DNA of 64,000 bases from Lycium barbarum. Its lineage: Eukaryota > Streptophyta > Magnoliopsida > Solanales > Solanaceae. The stretch's first letter is position 1. Every line of letters starts with the position of its first letter. Under the pieces are notes generated by a model. That model was not told the origin of the DNA and did not search any database. It worked only from the letters and a program-made list of their open reading frames with translations. A program made the translations under genes and the position numbers. The stretch covers positions 89,244,321-89,308,320 of the forward strand of contig NC_083341.1 in the NCBI RefSeq assembly GCF_019175385.1. Direction: 5' to 3'. Of this stretch, positions 45,430 to 57,184 are shown in pieces.

Positions 45430-47356
45430 TGTTATAGCCCGTATTTTGTACATTCGGATATTTCAAGGTAGTCGTGGTAAGTTAAGGGCAAGACTATTTT
45501 CCAAAATTATTTTAATGTACAAGTTGTTTATTAGTATGGAAATATTGAGAAAGGCTAAGGGTAAAAAGGGAATTCACAAGATGGTTCATGGTAATATTGT
45601 GGAAGGCTAGGGGCAAAATGGGAATTTCACAAGAAGTTTAAGAAAGTTCATGAAAGGGCCATGTGGCCGTCCAAGTGGGGTGGGCTTTGGCCCACATGGA
45701 TGTATAATATATGTATATATAGATGACTTATTAGTCATATTTATCATCACCTTCACACTTAGAAAATTCAAGAAGCTTGGAAAAGAAAGAAAAAGAGAAA
45801 GGGCCATTCGGCCATGGCTCCAAAAAATTCATGCCATGGAAAATTGATCAAAAAATATTTTCTTCTAGTAATTCAACCAAGTGGAACGTCCCTAAAAACA
45901 TGGAGGAGTTGTTGGAGTAAGCAAAGCATTCATTTGGGAAACTCATAAGCCCTAGCCGAGTGGAGAAGTCAAAGAATAAAGGTAAGGTTTAATCTTCTCC
46001 TTCATGTGTAATGGATGATTTGTGCATGTTGTAGTATGTGGAACTGGATGAAATTAATGAAATATATATATATAGGTCATGGCCGAATAAGGGTATGTTG
46101 CTAAGATAAGATGAATTGATTTTTATTTAGTAGTTTGATTGTTGTTGTTGTGGATTCCATAATAAAAATGAAGGTTGGGTGGTTTGAAATTGTTGTGGGA
46201 TTGTTGAAGAAGTTAATTTGACATTAGTATGGTTTCTCATAATTATGAGAATGAAGTTGTTAATGTATAGATTGTTGGTGTAGTTTATGAATTTGGAAGG
46301 AAAGGAAATGTGTTGTTATTGTTCTTGTTGAATTCGGAAGGTTTCGGGTGATGTGGTATGTTGGTTGGGTTGTTTTGAATATTATGTAAATTGTTTGAAG
46401 TGTTCTTGAACCATGTTAGAATGATTTCGGATTAACACTTGAATGTGAGATCATTGGTGTTAGCTTGATTATATGTCATTAAATTGAATATAAATGAAAT
46501 GTCGTTGAATTATGTGACAAGGGTTGTTAATGTTAGAATATATTTTGGATTGATTGTTGAAGTTGTTAGTATGATCGTTGGTATTGTTGTTAATAATTTG
46601 GCCGAGTTGAATTCTCGGATTGTTGTTGATAATTTGGCCGAGTTGGATTCTCGGGGATGGTTGTATTTACAGGGGAAATGCTGCCGAAATTTCGGCAGAT
46701 TATAAATGAATTTATTTGAAAGACTGAGACAAGTGTGTGACGATGTGTTTGATGATTGTGTAAATCTTCTTGCATGTAGACTAGCGATAGCGAGCTTGGA
46801 AAATTAAGCGTAGCTAATAGGACGTGGAGCAGGTATGTAAGGCTTACCCTTTCTTCCTTTTGGCATGATCCTTGTGAAACAAACAGACAATGTATACGTA
46901 TGATTTCAAAGAAACTCCTATTCTTAGAGCCACTAGGATGGCTAATGTTTTTGACTTCTGAGAACTGTTTTGCTAAGCTTTGATACATGTGTATGGTTCC
47001 GAAAGTTCTATTTTGATTTGATCCATAGCGATATTTGAAAGGTACTTGATATGATTATTGCTTTGATTTTCCAAAGAAATCTTCTGAAGCGTTCGTAGAG
47101 GTTTCTGTACTAAAATGTTCATAACTTTCTTATACTAACTCGGATTGACCCGAAACGTGTTTGTGATCCCTCAAGTGTCGTTTTGTGTGCTTATCCATCG
47201 AGTCTTAAAATTGATTTATGTGCATATAGTTTCTCACTACTCTGCTCGTGCATGCCTCAATGTATCCTTCACTGCGTTCCGGGCCAGGGCATGTTCTCGT
47301 GCGCACTCCACTGTATTGTTCACCGCGTCCCTCATTAAAGGGCCGGGGCATGTTAT
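45430..47356 (+). repeat. Solo LTR L, left part
   Basis: L begins TGTTATAGCCCG, is interrupted by M at 47,357, resumes at 56,382 and ends GGTGTGACA at 57,179, 2,725 bp in total. It is flanked by ACTCA (45,425-45,429 and 57,180-57,184). It is the same family as C (2,735 bp) in the opposite orientation. A TATA-like tract lies at 45,706-45,722, donor-like AAAG|GTAAGG at 45,977-45,986, and the GGGGAAATGCTGCC box at 46,671. Confidence 0.93.
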
Positions 47357-50300
47357 TGTCACGACCCAAACCCCGTGGGCCGCGACTGGTGTCCTAACTG
47401 GACACCCATACGTACCTACCGGACGGAGTTAGCGTACTAACCAACTAATCAAATTAGACATACACAGATTCATACGGATATAGAATACATCGCACAAAAT
47501 ATATATATGCATAGACTTAGACATAAGCCGTTAAGGCTATCACAGCAAGAAGGGTCCCTTATGTCGCAATCTCACACATACCCGTCAGAACAGTGACAAC
47601 CCACAACCCACAAACATGTCTACAGGCCTCTAACAGACATAACAGAATCAGATGATGGGACAGGGCCCCGTCGTACCCCAAATAAGCACATGTACAGAAT
47701 ATACAACACCAAAAAGTGTATGCCAAAAGTATGAGCTCCGGATCAAGAGGGAGCACTCCAAATCGCAGAACAGAGATCCTATACTGGTGGCGTATCACGC
47801 TGTGCGTCTGTACCTGCGGGCATATAGCGCAGCCCGCGAAGAACAAGGCGTCAGTACGGAAAATGTACCGAGTATGTAAAGAGGAAATGTAACAACAATA
47901 ATCATAATCTAGATCAGGGGTACAAAGTGTGGCTGACAAAATCGTAATCTGAGTCAGAGGTACAAAAATATGTCAGACCGACCCATAATTCAAATCAGAC
48001 GTACAGAAGTGCAACAGACAGAGTCATGATCCAGATCAGATTTCCAGAAGTGTGACAGACAGAATCATATTCCAGATCAGACATACAGAGCTGTAACAGA
48101 CAGAATCATGCATGCAGAGTCATAAGCATATACAGATGCAGATAGCATACACATACATATCAGATCCCGGCCCTTTAGTAAGGGACGCGGTAACAGATCC
48201 CGGCCCGCACACCGAAGGACGCGGTGAACAATGCAGTGGAATGTGCACGAGTAACAGAACCTGGCCCGGGCGCAGTGAAGGAAGCATTGAAGCATCCACG
48301 AACAGATTAATGAGAAACCATATGCATACAGACTCAATGAAACTGAAATAGTCTAGATGATAGATCAAATCGAATAATCGGACAAAATTCATAGTAGATA
48401 CGCATAAACGTCATTTGGGATGGCACGACAGATTATGTCAAAATAAAATGTCTAGAACCGCTCCAGACGTCAGAATATATTATGAGACTCATAACTATGG
48501 TCATAACGCTTGTCATATAGCAGACAGAATAATAACCAAAAGTTACCTGTGAGTTCGGACAGAAATGGTTTAATTAGAGCCTTACAGAAAATATCAGAAT
48601 TACGTGGGCCCACCTTGGGCCGAGCCGAGTGGACGTACATGAAATTATGGATCATAGGTAATATGGGGTCATTCATGAGAGTCTTAAGGCATTCCGGCTC
48701 CATTTGTAAAAGTTGCCTACTTATAGGTCAATTTAGAAGAAACTGGTTCAATCTTACTGAATGATTTGGAGCCAATTTCAATCTCGAATTCCGAGGAACA
48801 GGGTCGTTTCTAAGGCTCGCATCTGAGCCTATTATATTTAGAACATGCCTAAGAAAGAAGGGAAAGACTTTACATACCTTGGTTGCATCCTACGCTCGCT
48901 CAAACTCGATTCCCATTTCGCCCAAAATCTATAAATGGTCATGTTTACCGATTAGAAACTTCAAGCCTTTAGAACTTGAACTTTAACTCATACTTTTCTA
49001 CAAGAATTTGGGCAGCATCTCCCCTATATATACGACATCCCAGAGATTTAACTCGGCTCCAAACATCAACAAACAACCCAACAACAATACCAACAACAAA
49101 TGACAATCACCACAAAATACAACATAGTATAAATAGTCTTCTTTTCTACATAAAGCGACAACTTCTACCCAAACTTCATACCTCCAAACTAATCTTATTA
49201 ATTTCACATTCCTTACTAATCACGACCATTACAATACGATTTGGAGGCATTTCATATCATTTTACACAATATACACAAGATACACAAAATATACAAGTTT
49301 TCCTTCAAAATCATAATTCACTCAAAACCTCCAACTTTCAACATAAATGTTCACAACACATTTTTATGTTATCATTTCACTTACAACCATCACTATTTGC
49401 ACCCTACAACTTCAATTCTTATAATTACATAACCTACTACAAGGTTACATATTTTCCTACATCAACCTTACAACATATTTTCCATAACAACAAGAACCAT
49501 TAACCTTCCATTTTCATCACAAGACTTCAACAACTCGATTAACATACTAAATAATTTAATTCATATTCCTCCCTCCAACTAGAGGCATACGGCCAACACA
49601 CACATATCCCCAACACATAAAATTTCATACTTTTGTTCATTTTCACATGCTACAACATATATGTAGAATTCTTCCAATATAACAAGAGAAAAATTCTTAC
49701 CTTTCTTCCAACTTCAATCTTCCGCAAATGCCGCTCTCTCGCTAAACCAATTATATCACGTCGGAGAGCGTCTTGAGCTTACTATAAATACAAGAAGAAC
49801 AAGATTTTTGGACCAAAGATTGATGAACACAATTTTTTCTCTCTTGGCCGAAACCCTTGGCCCTTTTGCTCTCAATTCTCTTCTTCTTTTTGTTTGTTTC
49901 TTGAACTTTCTTGAACCTTAGCCCCTTATTATAATTCTTGATCAGATGATAAATCACATGACCAATTTATGGGCTTGGGCCTTTAGTTGGCCGGCCACCC
50001 CAATTGGGCCTCTAATTTGTAATAATTTTTTTTTGGGCCAACCCGGTTGGTCGCGAGTTGGGCCTAGCCCACTGACCTTTCGACCTTAAAACGTCCATAT
50101 CTCCTTGTACCGACGTAGCCTGGGAGCCCACGACCTAAGGTTGGAAAGCTATTTCAATTATCTATAACTTTTATTTCTGGGAGTTTTCCCAAATTCCAAA
50201 CTTATAATGCCGTTTTTGCCCCTCCAAGTCAGGTCATCTGAAAACGTTTTCTTAAAAATATTCGTTTGGAGGGCTTCCATTTTGATTTGGCCCCAGGGCC

Positions 50301-50430
50301 CTTCACGAGTTGTGTTTAACTTTACATATGCGACTCATATAACTTGTCACATGTCCCAAAAAAAATCTTGACGTGTGGGCCCCACCTCAGCTTACAATTA
50401 ATTCGACGTTCGAAAATGCAGGATATAACA
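47357..50430 (-). repeat. M 3' LTR
   Basis: This is 3,074 bp, starting (as 3' terminus) TGTCACGACCCAAACC and ending GGATATAACA. Contents: GGACAGGGCCCCGTC hairpin (47,658), paired hairpins (47,829-47,871), 40-bp-class tandem repeats (47,885-48,115), GGGCAGCATCTCCCC box (49,009) and a donor-like site near 49,700. Confidence 0.96.
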
Positions 50431-50465
50431 TTCTCCCCCCCTTTAGAACATTCGTCCTCGAATGT
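50431..50465 (-). other. M polypurine tract and hairpin
   Basis: On the - strand AAAGGGGGGGAGAA abuts the 3' LTR, next to the perfect inverted repeat AACATTCG...CGAATGTT (50,448-50,467). Confidence 0.88.
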
Positions 50466-50634
50466 TCGATTGACCTTAGGGGGTCTCGTGACACTTCGGG
50501 GAGGTTCCTTTCTTTCCTTCAAAATTCTTTACAATGTTACAATTGCCATCAACATCTTTCACCTCTTGTCATACCTCTCGGTTACTTACAACATTATCGT
50601 ATTCCTACGTCATATCAAACAAATTCATAACTAG

Positions 50635-50990
50635 AGCCAGACGTACAGAAGCATATCGGACAGATCCATAATCAGAGTCAGATGTACTGAACTATGGCGG
50701 ATAGATTCGTAGTCAGAGTCAGACGTATGGAATTATGTCAGATAGATCCGTGGTCAGAGTTAGACGTATGGAAGTATATCAGACAGATCCGTGGTCAGAG
50801 TCAGACATACAGAGATGTATCAGACAGATTTGTGATCAGAGTCGGACGTACAGAGGCATAATCAGAGTCAGACGTACAGAGGCGTATCAGACGGAAACAT
50901 AATCAGATCCAGAAGTACAGAGGCATAACAGACAGAGCTTCATCAAAATCAGAGGCGTAGAAGTATGGCATACAGAATAATGGTCAGAGT
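50635..50990. repeat. 41-bp tandem repeat in M internal region
   Basis: About eight copies of a 41-bp unit of the form GATCCGTGGTCAGAGT...GACGTA...CAGACA, diverged from one another. The same unit type occurs within both M LTRs (47,885-48,115 and 53,840-54,070) and in D (25,240-25,380). It lies between the polypurine tract and the 5S-like segment. Confidence 0.85.
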
Positions 50991-50999
50991 TAAATCACC

Positions 51000-51596
51000 T
51001 TCATTAATGCCTTCCATGTATTACAACATTTGTTACTGGAACCCACTTCTTAATTAATATGGTCACCAGATAAAAATCATACACATACATATACGTTTAC
51101 TACTATCCTACTTACAAACGTTTCCAACCGTTATTCAAACTCGCTCTGATTCCTGGGCGATATTGCGTTTCACCCATAGGTCTGCTTCGCTCTGCGCGAC
51201 CCCTATAAGGGTACTGGCTATTCCACCTACTCCCTCTTCCGTTGGGTTACCCCCAAAGTTCCCATTTGTCTTTTATAGCAACATTTACGAAAATTGGGTA
51301 TACTTCCCAGAGGGGTCACCCATCCCAGAATTGCTCTGGTTCCAGCACGCTTAACTTCGAAACTTTCACATGTTTTGGTGCGTTATTGCTAATATAATTG
51401 CGTCGACTACTCCACACGACCTTTGTCACGTAGTTTAGAGCAGATCGGAGTCTTAATAAATTTTCAAAAAATTTTCGTAGCGGGTCCCACCCCTGTTTAA
51501 CCCGCGCAATGACCATATCGCCCTTCTAAATTCTTAATATTCATTTCATCTGTACGTATAACCATCTTAGACGGTTCTATTGGTTTGGATTTTATC
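51000..51596 (-). other. M internal non-coding segment
   Basis: About 600 bp between the end of the gag frame and the 41-bp repeats. No Pol motif is visible on either strand. It contains the 5S-rRNA-like block at 51,302-51,362 and otherwise resembles nothing else in the window. Confidence 0.6.
51302..51362 (-). pseudogene. 5S rRNA-derived segment (3' half with internal promoter boxes)
   Basis: On the - strand this reads CGAAGTTAAGCGTGCT, then after 17 bases GGGATGGGTGACC, then CTGGGAAGT, in the order and near the spacing of the A box, intermediate element and C box of plant 5S rRNA. The 16-base and 13-base blocks match the plant 5S sequence as I know it; the middle is diverged and one base is extra near the end. 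The 5' half of 5S is absent, so it is not a working gene. 5S-derived promoters are known in Cassandra TRIM elements; this may be a captured Cassandra-like piece. Confidence 0.8.
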
Positions 51597-53105
51597 TTAC
51601 TTTTGCCAACACCCAGACGGAGAAAATCGTGTAATACAACAGAGTACAGATCTATCAATACACATATTTCTCAAGAAAAAGATTAACAGTATACCTGGGT
51701 CTGCACTCGGGGACGCTCCTGGGTCCTGCCGGCCGGTCAAATCATACACGCGGTTCAAGGGACCGCCGGAACTGGAAGCTCCTCCACGACCTCTGCCACG
51801 ACTCGCTGGTGCCGGCATATCTCGCCCCGTGGGGCGCATAGCTACTGAAGGAGAAGATGAGCCGGCAACTGACCCAGTAGGTTGGGCTGAACCTAAACCG
51901 CCCTTGTACGGGCACTCCCTCACCATATGATCTGGACTGCCACAAAAATAGCAGGCGCCCGTAGCGCGATAACACTCCCCCGGGTGAGGCTTCCCACAAT
52001 AAGTACACCGGGGCATCGGTGGCCTAGACTGACCAGAACCTCTACTCACCTGCGGACCGGATGCTCTGGAACTCTGGCCGGCCCCAAACGAACCTGCGCC
52101 ATCAAAACGTCTGCCGGCAAACTGCGTACCCCGGCCTGACGGAGGAAGAGACCTACCGGACGGCTGCTGAGACCATCCGCCTTGGAAATCTCCGGAATAT
52201 CCCGCGGATCTGGCCCTCTTGGGCGGCCTCCTCTCGCCATCTCTGTTGGGCTGATCTGCTCGATGGCGGTCCTCCATCCCTTGGGCATAAGCCTGCAATC
52301 GAGCGATATCCATATCTGTCTGTGCCGCCATCTCCATACAGGCATCAACTAGGTAATCATCCAGCCCCATCACATACCGGTGCATTCTGTCCTCCATATC
52401 GGCCACGATAGTAGGGGCATATCGGGCTAGGGAATCAAACTCTAGATTATACTCCCGGATACTCCTGCCTCTTTGCTTTAGATGCAAAAACCTGTCAACT
52501 CTCGCCCGTCGCAGCTCCGGAGGGAGAAAGTGGCGAAGGAAAGCGGGCACAAATTCATCCCAGGTAGCTGGGGGAGCACCCTCACCCCTGGACAGCTCCC
52601 AGGACTCATACCAATTAGCTGCCACATCACGTAATCTGTTTGAGGCTAGCTCCACGGACTCGGTCTCCGTAGTCTTGACCAGTCTTAATGAGCGCCTCAT
52701 CCCCCTAATGAAGTCATGGGGGTCCTTCTCGGGCTTGGACCCGAAAAACTCTGGGGGGCCGCACGTTAGAAAATTACGGACTCTTAGGCTATCGCGCCTG
52801 TCATCGTCATCATCACCTCTCCACCCGCGTCCGCGAGCCTGTCCGGCCACTATCGTCGTCAGCAGCTGCACGGCCTCCCTCAAAATCCTGTTCTCAGTCT
52901 CTGGCTGGGGAGCTGGGGCCTCCGGGGCTAAGGGTGAGGCTGCTTCCGGCCCCTCCGGTAATGGTACAGTAGAACCTTCTAACTGGGGCACAACATCGGG
53001 CATGGTCTGGGGGTGGGCTCTGGTAACCCTCTGGGCCCGGCTAGTCTCCCCTGTCTCTGGCACTGCTTTGCCCTTCTGGGCGGCCGTTGCCTTCCTCGGA
53101 GGCAT
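51597..53105 (-). CDS. M Gag protein (gag-only element)
   Basis: An uninterrupted frame of about 500 residues from MPPRK (53,105; a further Met lies four codons upstream at 53,117). An acid- and proline-rich N-terminus is followed by the Gag core, about residues 85-280 (FLTCGPPEFFG, then [17 protein letters not shown], then [21 protein letters not shown]). A basic region (RRPPKRARS) follows, then two Cys motifs: CTYCGKPHPGEC (about 371-382) and an intact CCHC knuckle CYFCGSPDHMVREC (about 389-402). The last 25 residues decay where the protease should begin: the usual IDPGS site reads IDRSV. Gag forms particles and binds RNA. The reading frame being kept while pol is wholly absent is notable. 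It is close to B1 Gag in layout. Confidence 0.93.
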   Translation of the reverse strand: MPPRKATAAQKGKAVPETGETSRAQRVTRAHPQTMPDVVPQLEGSTVPLPEGPEAASPLAPEAPAPQPETENRILREAVQLLTTIVAGQARGRGWRGDDDDDRRDSLRVRNFLTCGPPEFFGSKPEKDPHDFIRGMRRSLRLVKTTETESVELASNRLRDVAANWYESWELSRGEGAPPATWDEFVPAFLRHFLPPELRRARVDRFLHLKQRGRSIREYNLEFDSLARYAPTIVADMEDRMHRYVMGLDDYLVDACMEMAAQTDMDIARLQAYAQGMEDRHRADQPNRDGERRPPKRARSAGYSGDFQGGWSQQPSGRSLPPSGRGTQFAGRRFDGAGSFGAGQSSRASGPQVSRGSGQSRPPMPRCTYCGKPHPGECYRATGACYFCGSPDHMVRECPYKGGLGSAQPTGSVAGSSSPSVAMRPTGRDMPAPASRGRGRGGASSSGGPLNRVYDLTGRQDPGASPSADPGILLIFFLRNMCIDRSVLCCITRFSPSGCWQK

Positions 53106-53107
53106 CG

Positions 53108-55654
53108 CTAAAAACATGACATTTTGTCAGAAAAGAAAACATCCTGATAGTACAGCTCTAACGCACGATCTAAGATCCAAAGAAAGGGTAACATCCTGAA
53201 TGTCCTGTAGCCTCCTGTTTATAGATGTGGTGCACGACACACCGATAAACAAGACTCTACTAGACACGGCCTGTAGACATTCCGAGGACAAACCGCTCTG
53301 ATACCACTTCTGTCATGACCCAAACCCCGTGGGCCGCGACTGGTGTCCTAACTGGACACCCATACGTACCTACCGGACGGAGTTAGCGTACTAACCAACT
53401 AATCAAATTAGACATACACAGATTCATACGGATATAGAATACATCGCACAAAATATATATATACATAGATTTAGACATAAGCCGTTAAGGCTATCACAGC
53501 AAGCAGGGTCCCTTATGTCGCAATCTCACACATACCCGTCAGAACAGTGACAACCCACAACCCACAAACATGTCTACAGGCCTCTAACAGACATAAAAGA
53601 ATCAGATGACCGGACAGGGCCCCGTCGTACCCCAAATAAGCACATGTACAGAATATACAACAGCAAAAAGTGTATACCAAAAGTATGAGCTCCGGATCAA
53701 GAGGGAGCACTCCAAATCGCAGAACAGAGATCCTATACTGGTGGCGTATCACGCTGTGCGTCTGTACCTGCGGGCATGTAGCGCAGCCCCCGAAGAACAG
53801 GGCGTCAGTACGGAAAATGTACCGAGTATGTAAAGAGGAAATGTAACAACAATAATCATAATCTAGATCAGGGGTACAAAGTGTGGCTGACAAAATCGTA
53901 ATCTGAGTCAGAGGTACAAAAATATGTCAGACCGACCCATAATTCAAATCAGACGTACAGAAGTGCAACAGACAGAGTCATGATCCAGATCAGATTTCCA
54001 GAAGTGTGACAGACAGAATCATATTCCAGATCAGACATACAGAGCTGTAACAGACAGAATCATGCATGCAGAGTCATAAGCATATACAGATGCAGATAGC
54101 ATACACATACATAGCAGATCCCGGCCCTTTAGTAAGGGACGCGGTAACAGATCCCGGCCCGCACACCGAAGGACGCGGTGAACAATGCAGTGGAATGTGC
54201 ACGAGTAACAGAACCTGGCCCGGGCGCAGTGAAGGAAGCATTGAGGCATCCACGAACAGATTAATGAGAAACTATATGCATACAGACTCAATGAAACTGA
54301 AATAGTCTAGATGATAGATCAAATCGAATAATCGGACAAAATTCATAGTAGATACGCATAAACGTCATTTCGGATGGCACGACAGATTATGTCAGAATAA
54401 AATATCTAGAACCGCTCCAGACGTCAGAATATATTATGAGACTCATAACTATGGTCATAACGCTTGTCATATAGCAGACAGAATAATAACCAAAAGTTAC
54501 CTGTGAGTTCGGACAGAAATGGGTTAATTAGAGCCTTACAGAAAATATCAGAATTACGTGCGCCCACCTTGGGCCGAGCCGAGTGGACGTACATGAAATT
54601 ATGGATCATAGGTAATACGGAGTCATTCATGAGAGTCTTAAGGCATTCCGGCTCCATTTGTAAAAGTTGCCTACTTAGAGGTCAATTTAGAAGAAACTGG
54701 TTCAATCTTACTGAATGATTTGGAGCCAATTTCAATCTCGAATTTCGAGGAACAGGGTCGTTTCGAAGGCTCGCATCTGAGCCTATTATATTTAGAACAT
54801 GCCTAAGAAAGAAGGGAAAGACTTTACATACCTTGGTTGCGTCCTACGCCCGCTCAAACTCGATTCCCGTTTCGCCCAAAATCTATAAATGGTCATGTTT
54901 ACCAATTAGAAACTTCTAGCCTTTAGAACTTGAACTTTAACTCATACTTTTCTACAAAAATTTGGGCAGCATCTCCCCTATATATACGACATCCCCGAGA
55001 TTTAACTCGGCTCCAAACATCAACAGCCAACCCAACAACAATACCAACAACAAATGACAATTACCACAAAATACAACATAGTATAAATATTCTTCTTTTC
55101 TACATAAAGCGACAACTTCTACCCAAACTTCATACCTCCAAACTAATCTTATTAATTTCACATTCCTTACTAATCACGACCATTACAATACGATTTGGAG
55201 GCATTTCATATCATTTTACACAATATACACAAGATACACAAAATATACAAGTTTTCCTTCAAAATCATAATTCACTCAAAACCTCCAACTTTCAACATAA
55301 ATGTTCACAACACATTTTTATGTTATCATTTCACTTACAACCATCACTATTTGCACCCTACAACTTCAATTCTTATAATAACATAACCTACTACAAGGTT
55401 ACATATTTTCGTACATCAACCTTACAACATATTTTCCATAACAACAAAAACCATTAACCTTTCATTTTCATCACAAGACTTCAACAACTCGATTAACATA
55501 CTAAATAATTTAATTCATATTCCTCCCTCCAACTAGAGGCATACTGCCAACACACACATCTCCCCAACACACAAAATTTCATACTTTTGTTCATTTTCAC
55601 ATGCTACAACATATATGTAGAATTCTTCCAATATAGAAAGAGAAAAATTCTTAC
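53108..55654 (-). other. Candidate intron in M leader
   Basis: A donor-like GAAAG|GTAAGA on the - strand in the 5' LTR (GT at 55,654-55,653) and an acceptor-like GTTTTTAG ending at 53,108, two bases before the gag ATG. Same layout as in B1 and I; splicing is inferred. Confidence 0.35.
53295..53306 (-). other. M primer-binding site (initiator tRNA-Met)
   Basis: TGGTATCAGAGC on the - strand, four bases after the 5' LTR end. Confidence 0.95.
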
Positions 55655-56376
55655 CTTTCTTCCAACTTCAATCTTCCGCAAATGCCGCTCTCTCGCTAAA
55701 CCAATTATATCACGTCGGAGAGCGTCTTGAGCTTACTATAAATACAAGAAGAACAAGATTTTTGGACCAAAGATTGATGAACACAATTTTTTCTCTCTTG
55801 GCCGAAACCCTTGGCCCTTTTGCTCTCAATTCTCTTCTTCTTTTTTTTGTTTGTTTCTTGAACTTTCTTGAACCTTAGCCCCTTATTATAATTCTTGATC
55901 ACATGACCAATTTATGGGCTTGGGCCTTTAGTTGGCCGGCCACCCCAATTGGGCCTCTAATTTGTAATAATTTTTTTTTTGGGCCAACCCGGTTGGTCAC
56001 GAGTTGGGCCTAGCCCACTGACCTTGCGACCTTAAAACGTCCATATCTCCTTGTACCGACGTAGCCTGGGAGCCCACGACCTATGGTTGGAAAGCTATTT
56101 CAATTATCTACAACTGTTATTTCTGGGAGTTTGCCCAAATTCCAAACTTATAATGCCGTTTTTGCCCCTCCAGGTCAGGTCATCCGAAAAGGTTTTCTTA
56201 AAAATATTCGTTTGGAGGGCTTCCATTTTGATTTGGCCCCAGGGCCCTTAACGAGTTATGTTTAACTTTACATATGCGACTCATATAACTTTTCACATGT
56301 CCCAAAAAAAATCTTGACGTGTGGGCCTCACCTCAGCTTACAATTAATTCGACGTTCGAAAATGCAGGATATAACA
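53311..56376 (-). repeat. M 5' LTR
   Basis: This is 3,066 bp. It differs from the 3' LTR by scattered substitutions and short indels (for example a 12-bp difference at about 55,895 against 49,940), visibly more than the B1 pair, so M is older than B1. It contains 40-bp-class repeats at 53,840-54,070 and paired hairpins at 53,785-53,825. Confidence 0.96.
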
Positions 56377-56381
56377 GTTAT

Positions 56382-57179
56382 ACCGCGTCCCTCACTAGAG
56401 GGCCGGGGCACGTTATATATGTGATGATATGATGATATGGGGGTGGTGGCCCGGATGGCATATGATGATACTATTTACCACGTCCCTCACTAGAGGGTCG
56501 GGGCACGTTACATGCATGCATAATGATTATATGATTTTACTCACCGCGTCCCTCACTAGAGGGCCGGCGCACGTTATATGTATACATGGCATATGATGTT
56601 GACAAGCATGATTTGCATTTCAAAAGGCAAGTGTATCGATATTTTTAAAAGTCATACTTGTTTTGGTAAATTTTTGTTTCAGCTGTGATCCGCTTTATTG
56701 TATTTCATGCCTTACATGCTCAGTACATATTCCGTACTGACCCCCTTTCTTCGGGGGCTGCGTTTCATGCCGCGCAGGTATACCCAGATGAGTAGAGGCC
56801 ATTATAGAAGATGTTCCAGCGGAGTTGGCAAGCTCCATCTGCCCCTGGAGTGTTGCCGGGTCAGAGTATTATGATATGATGTCTTGGTCGAAGTTAGAGA
56901 CTTTGCAGACAGAGTCGTGGGTATAGGATGTCAGTCTTGTAAGGGGCTCCACCAGCCGATGTGCCATTATGTGTTATGTTACAGATTCCTTATGATTACA
57001 GATTCTACTTGATTTGAGCACGATGAAAAGAAAGTTTCTGAAAGCCTTTATTATGTATTTCATTCTTATTTGATTTAAAAGTCCGAAGAGACTATGTGTG
57101 TACTAAGAGTCAGAGGGTTCGCTCGACCCTAAGTAAGGGTCGGGTGTCCATCACACCCTAGCGAAATTAGGGTGTGACA
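56382..57179 (+). repeat. Solo LTR L, right part
   Basis: This is the 3' end of L after the second GTTAT copy. It starts with a tandem array of CGCGTCCCTCACTAGAGGGC units (56,385-56,585; a further copy lies just left of M at 47,318-47,350). It then has paired hairpins (56,723-56,762), matching C at 23,178-23,225 in reverse, and ends AGGGTGTGACA. Confidence 0.92.
56385..56585 (+). repeat. Three-copy tandem repeat in LTR L
   Basis: Units of about 70-80 bp, each with the self-complementary CCCTCACTAGAGGG followed by a GGGGCACGTTA-type run. The fourth copy at 47,318-47,350 shows that M inserted within this array. Confidence 0.85.
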
Positions 57180-57184
57180 ACTCA

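Larger units (their letters stand above)
47357..56376 (-). mobile_element. Element M: gag-only, large-LTR retrotransposon
   Basis: The element is 9,020 bp, flanked by GTTAT (47,352-47,356 and 56,377-56,381) and inserted in L. LTRs are 3,074 bp (left, 3') and 3,066 bp (right, 5'). The internal region is only 2,880 bp and has a PBS, a full Gag frame, a fading protease start, then non-coding sequence (a 5S-like segment and 41-bp repeats) and a PPT. There is no RT, RNase H or integrase. It resembles the large non-autonomous gag-bearing elements known in plants and would need Pol supplied by relatives such as the parent of B1 or D. Confidence 0.95.

Noticed and set aside
48976..49503. 175-codon + strand frame, also at 54,930-55,457
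   Set aside because: It lies in both M LTRs in low-complexity A/C/T-rich sequence with Ile/Asn/Thr-rich translation and no recognisable domain.
50635..50990. CRISPR-like array
   Set aside because: The units are directly adjacent, diverged 41-bp copies without unique spacers, in a plant genome.
51302..51362. Functional 5S rRNA gene
   Set aside because: Only the 3' half is present and the middle is diverged, so it is a derived segment.
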